Of a DNA stretch of 64,000 nucleotides, positions 31,053 to 39,481 are shown one piece after another. Source of the stretch: Tissierella sp. Yu-01 (GTDB lineage: Bacteria > Bacillota > Clostridia > Tissierellales > Tissierellaceae); the NCBI RefSeq assembly GCF_029537395.1, contig NZ_CP120677.1:1240001-1304000 (forward strand), given 5' to 3'. A program made the position numbers and the translations under genes. The first letter of the stretch is position 1. Each line of letters begins with the position of its first letter. Below the pieces are notes generated by a model. The model was not told the origin of the DNA. It saw only the letters and a program-made list of their open reading frames with translations, and did no database searches.

Positions 31053-31082
31053 ATTATATCATGTATTCCTTAGTTAATGCAA
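31053..31082 (-). promoter_or_regulatory. rRNA promoter P3
   Basis: Minus-strand -35 TTGCAT (31077-31082), 18-bp spacer and -10 TATAAT (31053-31058), preceded by CCAG as in P1 and P2. Confidence 0.65.
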
Positions 31083-31146
31083 CTGGTAATTCAAGGAATT
31101 ACTATTCAGTTATCATTAACTCCTTAGTCTCAATGACCGGATACCT

Positions 31147-31175
31147 AGTATAACATCTATCACTTTTGTTTGCAA
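31147..31175 (-). promoter_or_regulatory. rRNA promoter P2
   Basis: Minus-strand -35 TTGCAA (31170-31175), 17-bp spacer and -10 TATACT (31147-31152). It is preceded by CCAG and followed by a TATCCGGTCA motif shared in part with P1. Confidence 0.65.
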
Positions 31176-31328
31176 CTGGAAATGCAAGGAAGTTATCCTT
31201 AGTTCAAGTTGCTGATGTTATCAGCCTTTTTTGGGCTGTTTGATTAATATATCACGAAACCTATATTTAAATCAACTGGTTTCTTTTGGTAATGTACTAA
31301 CCCCTACGGTTTTTGTGACCGGATGATT

Positions 31329-31358
31329 AGTATAACATTAGAACTATATTAATTCCAA
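31329..31358 (-). promoter_or_regulatory. rRNA promoter P1 (distal)
   Basis: Minus-strand -35 TTGGAA (31353-31358), 18-bp spacer and -10 TATACT (31329-31334). It is preceded by CCAG and followed by CATCCGGTCA. The 30742-31433 interval holds only these promoters and the rRNA leader; I see no gene in it. Confidence 0.6.
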
Positions 31359-31442
31359 CTGGAATTTTATGGATAATTTAATTACTTTCAATTACTTATA
31401 TGATAAGATACTATTGTTACTAATTAGAAAGGAATGATTTAT

Positions 31443-32129
31443 TTGAATAAATATACTACTCTTCTATTTGATATAGATGATACTATTCTAGATTTTAAAG
31501 CGGGAGAACAAAAGGCACTTGATGCTTTATTCACTGAGCTAAATATAAAAGACAAAGAAAAAGTAATAGATGATTTTAAACTTATTAATTCTGGATTGTG
31601 GAGAGACCTAGAAAATGGCCTTGTAACTCGTGATTATGTGTTAAATGAGCGTTTCGTTATTCTATTTAAGAAATATGAAAAAGTAGTTGATGGCAAAGTA
31701 ATGGAAGACAGATATAGATACTATCTAAATATGCAACACGAAGTTATTTCTGGAGCATATGATTTATTAGAATCTTTGTGTAAACATTATAGACTATTTA
31801 TAATTACTAATGGAGTGTCTGAAACCCAACATAAAAGATTAAATGATGCTAAATTGAATAAGTATTTTGATGGGATTTTTATATTAGAGGAAATAGGTTT
31901 TCAAAAACCAATGAAGGAGTTCTTTGATGCTGTAGTAAAGAGAATACCAGATTTTAGTTTAGATTCAACTTTGGTAATAGGCGACTCATTAAATGCGGAT
32001 ATATTAGGTGGAGCAAATTATAATATTGATACTTGCTGGTTTAATCCTTATATAAAAGAAAATAATACAGATATTAAACCTACTTATGAGATATATAAAT
32101 TAAGTGATTTATTTAAAGTATTAGATTAG
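31443..32129 (+). CDS. YjjG-family HAD nucleotidase
   Basis: A 228-residue cytoplasmic HAD phosphatase. Motif I is TTLLFDIDDTILDF near the N-terminus, a helical cap follows, then motif II FIITNGVSETQ, motif III FQKPMKEFF (Lys) and motif IV VIGDSLNADILGG. The order and cap match YjjG, a nucleotidase that removes non-canonical pyrimidine nucleotides. I choose the TTG at 31443, giving MNKYTTLLFD, because AGAAAGGA ends 9 bp before it; the ATG at 31434 directly abuts that ribosome binding site. The gene has its own strong terminator. Confidence 0.85.
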   Translation: MNKYTTLLFDIDDTILDFKAGEQKALDALFTELNIKDKEKVIDDFKLINSGLWRDLENGLVTRDYVLNERFVILFKKYEKVVDGKVMEDRYRYYLNMQHEVISGAYDLLESLCKHYRLFIITNGVSETQHKRLNDAKLNKYFDGIFILEEIGFQKPMKEFFDAVVKRIPDFSLDSTLVIGDSLNADILGGANYNIDTCWFNPYIKENNTDIKPTYEIYKLSDLFKVLD

Positions 32130-32171
32130 GACATGTTAAAAGCATTCAATTCTTATCAGCCTATAATCTAT

Positions 32172-32209
32172 AAAAAAGAAGATAACATATATATGTCATC
32201 TTCTTTTTT
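32172..32209. terminator. Bidirectional terminator
   Basis: A nearly perfect palindrome, AAAAAAGAAGAT...ATCTTCTTTTTT, with A and T tracts in its arms. It lies between convergent YjjG and NifX-like genes. Confidence 0.88.
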
Positions 32210-32237
32210 ATGCAAGTTTTATACAATCTTATGTATA

Positions 32238-32606
32238 TTAGTGGCTACAATCGTGACTTTCACAACTACTATCTGAATTAAACTCAACTAACTTATTATT
32301 CTCAATCAATTCAAGATTTTTGAATATAGTTCCTTCACTAGCTTTATATACTTTTATATCCTGTGCATTTAACTTCATCAAAGCACCAGCTCCTATGCCG
32401 CCTACTAAAATTGCATCTACCTCTTCACCATTTAGAGCTTTTAACGGTTGACACATTCCATGTTCATGATTCTGGTCCTTATTATCTATTAATTTTGAAT
32501 CTTTACTCTCCATATCATAGATCATAAAATATGGAGCAGAACCAAAATGACCATATACCTTACTATTAAGCCCTTCATCTTCTTTAATTGGAAAACATAC
32601 TTTCAT
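32238..32606 (-). CDS. NifX/NifB-type dinitrogenase iron-molybdenum cofactor domain protein
   Basis: A 122-residue protein of the NifX/NafY family (RNase H-like fold). It begins MKVCFPIKEDEGLNSKVYGHFGSAPYF, has GEEVDAILVGGIGAGALMKL in the middle (about 60-79), and ends in a Cys/His-rich tail (SSCESHDCSH). Family members bind Fe-S or Fe-Mo cofactors; stand-alone copies in Clostridia have no proven role, and there are no nitrogenase genes here. It lies 17 bp after the ArsR gene and is likely under its control. Confidence 0.85.
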   Translation of the reverse strand: MKVCFPIKEDEGLNSKVYGHFGSAPYFMIYDMESKDSKLIDNKDQNHEHGMCQPLKALNGEEVDAILVGGIGAGALMKLNAQDIKVYKASEGTIFKNLELIENNKLVEFNSDSSCESHDCSH

Positions 32607-32623
32607 CTGCTTTTCTCCTTTCT

Positions 32624-32980
32624 TTAATTAGAATTTCTGTGGCAGCATTTATTTTTCTTTATATTACATTCTGCAATACATTCCATTGGCATATGTAGAT
32701 TTTCATAGCTAATTTCATTTTTAATAATTTCTTCAATGAAATTAGCTATTACTGAAAAAGTTGACTCTTGTATTTCATACTGTACAAAATATCCCTTTTT
32801 TTCACCTTTGATAATATTCGCTTCTTTAAGCGCTTTTAAATGTTGTGAAACAGCAGCCTCAGAAATTCCGAGATGTCTTGAAATACCTTTTGCACATATA
32901 TTTCTCTTGGCTATAATGACTAATATTTTTAGCCTTGTCTCATCTCCTAATGCTTTAAAAACCTTAACAGCCTCTTCCAT
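32624..32980 (-). CDS. ArsR-family metal-sensing repressor
   Basis: A 118-residue winged-helix protein. The DNA-binding helix is in AKGISRHLGISEAAVSQHLKALKEANII (about 32-59), followed by a KGYFVQYEI wing. The C-terminal tail has three separate Cys sites (MECIAEC and KCCH), which could bind a metal. It leads an operon with the NifX-like gene. A 16-bp palindrome downstream of its own promoter suggests autoregulation. The inducer is unknown. Confidence 0.88.
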   Translation of the reverse strand: MEEAVKVFKALGDETRLKILVIIAKRNICAKGISRHLGISEAAVSQHLKALKEANIIKGEKKGYFVQYEIQESTFSVIANFIEEIIKNEISYENLHMPMECIAECNIKKNKCCHRNSN

Positions 32981-32996
32981 TACTCACCTCTTTTAA

Positions 32997-33045
32997 TTAA
33001 GTGTTTACTTAACTAAATAATATTATACTTAATTAAATTAGTCAA
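32997..33045 (-). promoter_or_regulatory. Promoter and palindromic operator of the arsR-like gene
   Basis: Minus strand: -35 TTGACT (33040-33045), 17-bp spacer, -10 TATTAT (33017-33022), then the perfect palindrome TTAAGTAAACACTTAA (32997-33012) near the expected start site. This is the usual layout of an ArsR operator. Confidence 0.6.
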
Positions 33046-33080
33046 TAACAATATTTAAAAAGCCCTTGTATACAAGGGTT

Positions 33081-34553
33081 TTAAGTTCCGCAGAATGTTC
33101 TATATGGAATTTTTGATGGTGGAGGAAGTTGTGAATATTCGTCTTGTTCTGAAGAATATTCATATGGGTTCGACAGTATATCGAGCAGTCTATCTAGTTT
33201 ACAATAATCATTTCCCTCAACTGCTGCCGATAGAGCCTCTTCCACTCTATGATTTATTGGGATAACCGCAGGGTTATTCTTTTTCATAAGGTTTTTACTT
33301 TCATCAATAGATTTATCCTGGTTCTCTAACCTTGATTGCCATTTTGCACTCCAATTTTCAAATTCTAATGATGAAAACATCTCGGTATTTGTATACTTCT
33401 CCAATGTCAATTGTTTAAAGGTATTAGTGAAATCAGCTTTATATTTCTCCATAATATTTAGTAGCTCAACTACTAGAATTTCATCTTCAGGCTCTTCTCC
33501 AAATAAACCTAATTTCTTTCTCATACCTTTAAGCCAATGTTTATAATATATCTTCTCAAAATCGGATATAGCTTCATTTGCAATTTTTAGTGCCTTTTCT
33601 TGATCATCATGTAAAAGAGGTAGTATTGATTCAGCGAATCTTGCTAAATTCCAAGCAGCAATTTCTGGTTGATTCTTATATGAATATCTTCCATATCTAT
33701 CTATTGAGCTAAATACTGTATTTGGGTTATATGTATCCATAAAGGCACAAGGTCCATAATCAATTGTTTCACCACTTATTAACATATTATCTGTGTTCAT
33801 TACTCCATGGATAAATCCTACTAATTGCCATTTAGCTATTAGCTTTGCCTGACGATTGACTACACCTTTTAGTAATAATAAATATTTTTCATCTTCTGAT
33901 ATGAATTCAGGGTAGTGTCTAAGAATAGTGTAATCAGCTAGTAACCTTAAGTCTTCAATTGTTCCATAATGGGATATATATTGAAAAGTTCCCACCCTAA
34001 TATGACTTGAAGCAATTCTTGTAAGCACTGCACCTGGAAGCATCTTTTCTCGGAAAATAGATTCACCTGTAGTTACTACTGCAAGGCTACGTGTAGTGAG
34101 TATTCCTAACTTATACATTGCTTCACTTATTATATATTCCCTAAGCATTGGCCCTAGGGCTGCTTTTCCATCTCCGCCTCTTGAATAGGGAGTCCTACCT
34201 GAACCTTTAAGTTGTATATCATATCTTTCTCCCTTTGGAGTAATATGCTCTCCTATAAGAATAGCACGACCATCACCTAACATTGTAAAGTAACCATACT
34301 GATGTCCAGCATAGGCTTGTGCTAAGGGATATGCTCCTTCTGGGATACTATTTCCTGCAAGCACTGTTAAACCTAGATTGCTTTCAAGGTAATTAATATC
34401 TAATCCCAGGTCTTCTGCTAAAGGTTTATTTAAAATAACCAGCTTTGGATTTTTAACTGATTCAGGATTCTGGGCTGTAAAAAGTTTTTGAGGTAAATGT
34501 GAGTAACTATTTTCAAAATTCCATACTTTATTTATTTGTAAATTGTTAGTCAT
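33081..34553 (-). CDS. selO: SelO-family protein AMPylase (YdiU)
   Basis: A 490-residue pseudokinase-fold protein that transfers AMP to Ser, Thr or Tyr of target proteins, acting in redox stress in studied cases. Visible blocks: [20 protein letters not shown] (about 86-105), the nucleotide-binding [20 protein letters not shown] (about 119-138), and [20 protein letters not shown] (about 247-266) with the catalytic Asn and Asp. Bacterial SelO of this length lacks the C-terminal selenocysteine; here the end is FCGT with a Cys near the terminus. The start is set at ATG 34553, 9 bp after AAAGGA. Confidence 0.92.
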   Translation of the reverse strand: MTNNLQINKVWNFENSYSHLPQKLFTAQNPESVKNPKLVILNKPLAEDLGLDINYLESNLGLTVLAGNSIPEGAYPLAQAYAGHQYGYFTMLGDGRAILIGEHITPKGERYDIQLKGSGRTPYSRGGDGKAALGPMLREYIISEAMYKLGILTTRSLAVVTTGESIFREKMLPGAVLTRIASSHIRVGTFQYISHYGTIEDLRLLADYTILRHYPEFISEDEKYLLLLKGVVNRQAKLIAKWQLVGFIHGVMNTDNMLISGETIDYGPCAFMDTYNPNTVFSSIDRYGRYSYKNQPEIAAWNLARFAESILPLLHDDQEKALKIANEAISDFEKIYYKHWLKGMRKKLGLFGEEPEDEILVVELLNIMEKYKADFTNTFKQLTLEKYTNTEMFSSLEFENWSAKWQSRLENQDKSIDESKNLMKKNNPAVIPINHRVEEALSAAVEGNDYCKLDRLLDILSNPYEYSSEQDEYSQLPPPSKIPYRTFCGT

Positions 34554-34699
34554 TATCTTCATTCCTTTTTTGTAGATTAAAAGTTATATATTTATTGTTT
34601 ACTTTCCCAACTAAATAAGTATAGGTAAATTTACCCTAATCACTTTTTTAAAACGAAATCATATTATATTAGCAAGTAACTTATGAAAGGAAGAGATAT

Positions 34700-35170
34700 A
34701 TGAATAACTATTATAGACCATATCCAGATAATAATTACCAAGATTGCTATAATCGATGCATTAATCTGAGGGATTATGGTCCAAATCCATTCGTAGTAAA
34801 TATCAATGAAGCAACAAAACAAAATCCAAACTATAGGTTAGCTTTATGGACAGGAACTTATTTACAATTAACTTTAATGAGTTTAAATCCAAGAGAAGAT
34901 ATAGGACTTGAAATTCATTATGACGTAGATCAGTTCTTGCGTATTGAAGAAGGTCAAGGTTTTGTTATGATGGGTGATGACCCTAATAATATGTACTTTC
35001 AAAGAAGAGTTTTTGATGACGATGTAATATTAGTACCTGCTGGAAAATGGCATAACTTAATAAATGTTGGTTGTACACCTTTAAAACTATATTCTATATA
35101 TGCACCACCTGAACATCCTTGGGGAACAGTTCATCCAACAAAGGAAGATGCAGAAAGAGAACATAGATAA
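34700..35170 (+). CDS. Cupin-domain protein
   Basis: A 156-residue protein with an N-terminal Tyr/Asn/Pro-rich stretch and a single cupin barrel. Metal-ligand motif 1 is GLEIHYDVDQFLRIEEGQG (about 74-92), with one His and Glu residues; motif 2 is VPAGKWHNLINVG (about 113-125). The Tyr-rich start is like that of spore-coat-associated cupins in Clostridia, but no role is proven. It is a single gene, divergent from selO, with GAAAGGAAGAG before ATG and a shared terminator after it. Confidence 0.82.
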   Translation: MNNYYRPYPDNNYQDCYNRCINLRDYGPNPFVVNINEATKQNPNYRLALWTGTYLQLTLMSLNPREDIGLEIHYDVDQFLRIEEGQGFVMMGDDPNNMYFQRRVFDDDVILVPAGKWHNLINVGCTPLKLYSIYAPPEHPWGTVHPTKEDAEREHR

Positions 35171-35183
35171 TATTATTAATACA

Positions 35184-35215
35184 AAATGAACCCCTTAAAA
35201 TTAAGAGGTTCATTT
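35184..35215. terminator. Bidirectional terminator
   Basis: Stem AAATGAACC-CTTAA / TTAAG-GGTTCATTT with one mismatch, between the convergent cupin and TRIC genes. Confidence 0.8.
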
Positions 35216-35236
35216 TATATCACTGTTTATATTCAT

Positions 35237-35875
35237 TTATATAGCTTTCTTTACCTTTGGTAGATTCCACTTATAGTGGGCAGCCAATAATCTAATAGTA
35301 ATAACTAAAATCGAACCTAGCATCATAGAAAGCGACTTTCCTATAATAGTCCACAAAAGAGAACATACAATTGCACCTATTATTGAAGCACTAGCATAGA
35401 TATGTTTTATAAAAACATATGGCATATTCCCTGCCATAACATCACGAAGTATTCCTCCCCCAACTCCTGTAATTACTCCTACAAAAACTAATAAAAACAA
35501 ATTACTATTTGAGTAATTACTCAGGGCAACATTTACGCCTACAACTGTAAAAATGCCAAGCCCTATACTATCTGAAATAATAATCATAAAATCATTTGCT
35601 TGTTTTTCTACTCTGTATGTATTATATTTGCTAATAATAAAAAATACTAATACCGATACTATTATTGATACTATTGCATAAGTTGGATTTCTGAATGCAT
35701 TTGGTGGAGTTATACCAAGTATCAAATCTCTTATAATACCACCACCTACAGCTGTGGTCATTCCCAACATTGAAACGCCTAAAATATCCATATCTTTATC
35801 AATAGCAGTCATTGCACCTGAAGATGCAAAGGCAATTGTGCCTATGAGTTCTAATATAAAAATAAATAATTCCAT
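35237..35875 (-). CDS. TRIC-family (UPF0126) cation channel
   Basis: A 212-residue membrane protein with seven hydrophobic helices arranged as two repeats of three plus one. The repeat signatures are GGGIIRDLILG (about 44-54) and GGGILRDVMAG (about 140-150). Bacterial TRIC proteins form trimeric monovalent-cation channels; the physiological role is unclear. It is a monocistronic gene convergent with the cupin gene. Confidence 0.88.
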   Translation of the reverse strand: MELFIFILELIGTIAFASSGAMTAIDKDMDILGVSMLGMTTAVGGGIIRDLILGITPPNAFRNPTYAIVSIIVSVLVFFIISKYNTYRVEKQANDFMIIISDSIGLGIFTVVGVNVALSNYSNSNLFLLVFVGVITGVGGGILRDVMAGNMPYVFIKHIYASASIIGAIVCSLLWTIIGKSLSMMLGSILVITIRLLAAHYKWNLPKVKKAI

Positions 35876-36045
35876 CTATTATGCTCCTATATAATGTCTT
35901 TTCCAAAACTATAAACTATAATTAATATAATCAAAAAATCAATACTTGTCAATTACATAAAGATACAACATCACATATTTACTCCATGACTCATGAATAA
36001 TGAATCTACATAAACTAATTAATTATCATTCTTTTATAAATTTAT

Positions 36046-36074
36046 TTGACATTTTTAAAACTTTTGAGTATATT
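36046..36074 (+). promoter_or_regulatory. Promoter of the T-box transcript
   Basis: -35 TTGACA (36046-36051), 17-bp spacer and -10 TATATT (36069-36074). The T-box leader begins within about 10 bp. The interval 35876-36045 holds nothing else that I recognise. Confidence 0.75.
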
Positions 36075-36081
36075 ATTAATA

Positions 36082-36318
36082 ATAAAATAAAAGCGTTAAA
36101 GAGGAATATTAGAAAGAAATATGCTAACAGGAAAGAAGATTCACCGACTGAGAGATCTTCATAGATAAGTTCTTTTGAACCTACCCTCGTAAGCTGCAGG
36201 TGATAAAACTTGTCCGTTAACCAACGATACTGGTTTCAAGTGAATTAGATATATTCTAGTTAATTTGGGTGGCACCGCGATTAACCTTCGTCCCTTTGTT
36301 GGGATGAAGGTTTTTTTA
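36082..36318 (+). ncRNA. T-box riboswitch leader with terminator
   Basis: A leader of about 240 bases with the T-box core GGGTGGCACCGCG (36267-36279), which pairs with the tRNA acceptor end, then a terminator with stem AACCTTCGTCCC / GGGATGAAGGTT (36283-36312) and a seven-T tail. Stem I is shown by GAAGAT...GAGAG...ATCTTC near 36135-36165. Uncharged tRNA should favour antitermination and turn on the downstream gene. I could not fix the specifier codon by eye. Pro or Arg codons would suit the gene product; CCT and CGT triplets both occur near 36180-36192. Confidence 0.9.
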
Positions 36319-36369
36319 TGAGTTACGAAACTGCGATTAGGATGCGAATTTTATAAGGAGGTAAATGGA

Positions 36370-37386
36370 ATGGAAATGAGTTTAAGTAAAGCTCAAAGCT
36401 ACAAAAATAGCGTTACTATAAAAGAAGCAATGAAGGACAGACATGTGTCTGATGATTTCTATTCGACAACTAACCATCAAACCTTTATCTTCTTAAACAA
36501 TAAGTGGATAGAGGTTAAAAATCAAAGAATGGATGCATTGATAGTAATAACTGAATTTGGAGCATTCTGCAAGAAGTTAAGAGATATAAAAAAAGGTGAT
36601 AAAATAGTTTGTGGGTATGACGGCATAAGGATTATAACTAATAAAAACAATGCAGATAATAGTGGTTTTGGCTTTATGAACAATCAGGTATCGTCAGAAA
36701 GGCGAAATGATGTGCTTATTCATAACTTGGCATCACAATTAGTTAATAATAACAAAAAGCTTACTATTGTAGCTGGTCCAGTAGTAGTTCATACTGGAGG
36801 AGATTACTACCTTTCAAATCTTATTAGATATAATTATATAGATAGTATTTTATCTGGCAATGCACTAGCTGTTCATGATATTGAAAAGAATCTGTTTGGA
36901 ACATCTTTAGGAGTATGTAGTAGAACTGGAAATGTAGTTGAAAATGGATATAGAAATCATATGAGAGCAATAAACCAAGTAAATGGATATGGTTCCATTA
37001 AGGAAATAGTTGAAGCAGGAAATCTCAAATCAGGTATCATGTATGAATGTATAAAAAATGATGTGCCATTTGTATTAGCTGGCAGTCTAAGAGATGATGG
37101 ACCTTTGCCAGATACCATAACAGATATGATAGAAGCACAAGCTGCATATTCTGCGCTGTTATCAGATGCAGATATAGTTTTGGTTTTGGGTACTATGCTT
37201 CATGGAATAGCTACAGGAAATATGCTACCAGAAAAGGTTCATATGATCTGTGTAGATATTAATTCAGCAGTAGTAACTAAGTTAAGCGACAGAGGCAGTT
37301 CTCAAGCAACTGGTATAGTAACCGATGTAGGACTTTTTCTAAACCTGTTAGTAAATGAGATAAACTTATTGAAAGCAGAGTCATAA
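36370..37386 (+). CDS. LOR/SDH-type (TIGR00300) ornithine cyclodeaminase-family protein
   Basis: A 338-residue protein. Residues 1-100 form the small LOR/SDH domain, and the remainder is an NAD-binding Rossmann-like domain with AGPVVVHTGGDYYLSNLI (about 136-153), SGNALAVHDIEKNLFGTSLG (about 163-182) and a C-terminal CVDINSAVVTKLSDRGS segment. Related archaeal and cyanobacterial proteins convert ornithine to proline with loss of ammonia. Control by an amino-acid-responsive T-box fits an amino-acid enzyme, perhaps in Arg/Orn/Pro metabolism of a Stickland-type anaerobe; this link is inference. AAGGAGG precedes the ATG. It is followed by its own terminator. Confidence 0.8.
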   Translation: MEMSLSKAQSYKNSVTIKEAMKDRHVSDDFYSTTNHQTFIFLNNKWIEVKNQRMDALIVITEFGAFCKKLRDIKKGDKIVCGYDGIRIITNKNNADNSGFGFMNNQVSSERRNDVLIHNLASQLVNNNKKLTIVAGPVVVHTGGDYYLSNLIRYNYIDSILSGNALAVHDIEKNLFGTSLGVCSRTGNVVENGYRNHMRAINQVNGYGSIKEIVEAGNLKSGIMYECIKNDVPFVLAGSLRDDGPLPDTITDMIEAQAAYSALLSDADIVLVLGTMLHGIATGNMLPEKVHMICVDINSAVVTKLSDRGSSQATGIVTDVGLFLNLLVNEINLLKAES

Positions 37387-37419
37387 TAAATTAAGAGTAA
37401 GTTGACATATGTTAAAAAA

Positions 37420-37443
37420 CTCTAGTGATTTTAAACACTAGAG
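37420..37443. terminator. Bidirectional terminator
   Basis: Perfect stem CTCTAGTG / CACTAGAG flanked by an A run on one side and CTTTTTAA on the other, between convergent genes. Confidence 0.8.
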
Positions 37444-37465
37444 CTTTTTAACTCACCTAAAAATG

Positions 37466-38527
37466 CTATTTAATACTTTGTATGCCTGACTTCATAGCAA
37501 GTTGTCTAAGAAAGCGATTATACATTGCTGGAGATTTTAAGTTTTTAACTAATAAGTTTCCCTTGATACCATATATCTTTCGTTTATATCTATCCAAAAA
37601 TCCATCTATCCCTTCTTCAAGGCTTTGCGCCAAGTATAAAGAGCTTTTTAAAGCATAGCTGATTCCCTCTGCTGAGCTTGGACTAATAGCACCTGCAGCT
37701 TCTCCTACTAAGGCTATTCTATCCTTTCCCACATAAAACTGTGAGTTTTTCTTAGGTCTATTGATATATGCACCCTCCGTTTTTATCTTGTTGTCAAAAC
37801 TTAAACCAAATTCGCTCATCTTTGTTTTTAATTTGTTATATTTCTCTAATGTATCATCTTTTGGTCTAAGTGCTGAACCTAATATTAAATAGTTTTCCTT
37901 TGGTATTATCCATGAGTAAAAATCACTGATTTCTTCATCAAAGATTGCCATATAATACGGTATATGGTTTGAACATTCATACCATTCTTGAATCGCTATG
38001 TATTTTATAGGAGAATTTATATAATTGCTTAGAGAATTCCTTACTTTAGAAAAAGCTCCATCTGCACCTATAATAACTCTTGTTTTTTTAATTCCTTCTT
38101 TTCCATTGGATACATATCTTATTTCATATCCATCTTCAACTTCTTCAAAGCCTTTAAATAAGGTATTAAATTTTTTATCAACTTTAGCTGGAACTAATGA
38201 AACAAGCCAGTTATCAAATTTTTCTCTATCCATATTTAGATAAAATCTCTGATATAGTCTTTCTATATTATTAGTTAAATCTATGGTCCTTACAGCAAAA
38301 ATTTGTGGATCAACCAAAATATCTTTAGGCATGCCTAAACCTAATTTTGCAATCATCTTTTGGGCATCAGGGGCCAATAAACCTCCACAGCACTTATTTC
38401 TTCTATTTGTAGGACTTTCATTGCATAGGTCTCGCTTATCAATTAGTAAAACCTTGTATTTATCACTGACTAATCGTGCTAAGTTAGATCCTGAAGGACC
38501 TGAACCTACTATTACAATATCATACAT
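37466..38527 (-). CDS. Geranylgeranyl reductase-family FAD-dependent oxidoreductase
   Basis: A 353-residue flavoprotein. The N-terminal dinucleotide loop is VIVGSGPSGSNLA (about 4-16), followed by the family block NKCCGGLLAPDAQKMIAKLG (about 44-63), a VIIGADGAFSKVRNSL FAD segment (about 150-165) and GEAAGAISPSSAEGISYA (about 270-287). Relatives reduce isoprenoid double bonds or hydroxylate aromatic rings. The substrate is unknown, and no isoprenoid genes are adjacent. It is a single gene. Confidence 0.85.
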   Translation of the reverse strand: MYDIVIVGSGPSGSNLARLVSDKYKVLLIDKRDLCNESPTNRRNKCCGGLLAPDAQKMIAKLGLGMPKDILVDPQIFAVRTIDLTNNIERLYQRFYLNMDREKFDNWLVSLVPAKVDKKFNTLFKGFEEVEDGYEIRYVSNGKEGIKKTRVIIGADGAFSKVRNSLSNYINSPIKYIAIQEWYECSNHIPYYMAIFDEEISDFYSWIIPKENYLILGSALRPKDDTLEKYNKLKTKMSEFGLSFDNKIKTEGAYINRPKKNSQFYVGKDRIALVGEAAGAISPSSAEGISYALKSSLYLAQSLEEGIDGFLDRYKRKIYGIKGNLLVKNLKSPAMYNRFLRQLAMKSGIQSIK

Positions 38528-38565
38528 AATTATACACTCCTAAAAATACTGTTTAAAATAAGTTG

Positions 38566-38787
38566 TTACTCATTAGTTACCTCTTCACTTCTGTATTCTA
38601 AAATATCTCCAGGTTGACATTCCAATGCACTGCAAATCGAATCTAGAGTCGATAATCGAATCGCTTTAGCTTTCCCATTTTTCAATATTGAAAGGTTAGC
38701 CATAGTTATTCCTACTCTTTCTGATAGTTCTGTGACGCTCATTTTCCTTTTAGCAAGCATCACATCGATATTGATTATAATTGCCAT
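38566..38787 (-). CDS. Small XRE/YozG-type transcriptional regulator
   Basis: A 73-residue Cro/CI-type helix-turn-helix protein, with DNA-binding helices in MSVTELSERVGITMANLSILKNGKAKAIRLSTLDSICSALE and the closing CQPGDILEY motif of the YozG group. The ATG at 38787 is preferred because GAGGTG lies 6 bp upstream; the GTG at 38796 is part of that site. It directly follows a DUF2975 gene, its standard partner. Target unknown, probably its own operon. Confidence 0.88.
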   Translation of the reverse strand: MAIIINIDVMLAKRKMSVTELSERVGITMANLSILKNGKAKAIRLSTLDSICSALECQPGDILEYRSEEVTNE

Positions 38788-38797
38788 ATTCTTCACC

Positions 38798-39250
38798 TCA
38801 AATCGTTAAATCATTATCTGATTTTATATCAATAGCTTCTTTTAATAACCTTTGAAGAACAGCAGCAAAGACGGCAATTACAAAAGAAGCAAAAATAATG
38901 ATTAATGGAAATGCTATTAAACCTGGAGCATCATCTACTTCAGCTACGGGATATAAAAGCGGTACGAGTAATGAATATATAATACTGATTGTGATTGCAC
39001 AACGTTTTATATTCATTAAAGCATTTACCGATAGTTGCGAGAAGGCTTTGTTCTTATCAATATAGGATAAAAGATTTAAAGCCTGACTTAAAGCAATGAA
39101 ATACGTTATAGCTGTAGCATATACACCTACGATTATAGGAAATTGCAAATAGTTCACAAATGAAGGTACCCAAAATATACACAAAGCAATAACCGGGAGA
39201 CCAATTAGAAAAATAGTTATTCTCAAAAATGTTGTTGAACCTTGTTTCAT
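38798..39250 (-). CDS. DUF2975 four-helix membrane protein
   Basis: A 150-residue protein with four membrane helices (about 10-30, 37-60, 84-105 and 112-135). The LSQLSVNALMNIKRCAI linker before the third helix is typical of DUF2975. These proteins are nearly always encoded just upstream of a YozG-type regulator, as here, and are thought to modulate it, though no mechanism is proven. GTGAGGTG precedes the ATG. Confidence 0.82.
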   Translation of the reverse strand: MKQGSTTFLRITIFLIGLPVIALCIFWVPSFVNYLQFPIIVGVYATAITYFIALSQALNLLSYIDKNKAFSQLSVNALMNIKRCAITISIIYSLLVPLLYPVAEVDDAPGLIAFPLIIIFASFVIAVFAAVLQRLLKEAIDIKSDNDLTI

Positions 39251-39355
39251 AAAAACACCTCACTTATTTATTCTCATTTGATTTTAACACAAAATTTATC
39301 GTAATTCAATATATATTTATTAAGATACAATGTATTATTGTTGTTTTATGATATT

Positions 39356-39389
39356 AAAAACCCTTGATTCTAATGAACCAAGGGTTTTT
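39356..39389 (-). terminator. Terminator after the HD-GYP gene
   Basis: Perfect stem AAAAACCCTTG / CAAGGGTTTTT with a 12-base loop, about 90 bp after the HD-GYP stop codon. Confidence 0.8.
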
Positions 39390-39481
39390 CTATACTTTTT
39401 AAATTATCTAATTTCATATGAATTAATAGCTGTTTCACTAAGCTTATTTAAATAATTTATAACTATTTCCTCCCTGTATAA

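Noticed and set aside
39405-39475. A short minus-strand frame behind GGAGGAAATAG, just after the HD-GYP gene
   Set aside because: Only about 19 codons and no standard start codon; too short to support, though the ribosome binding site is good.
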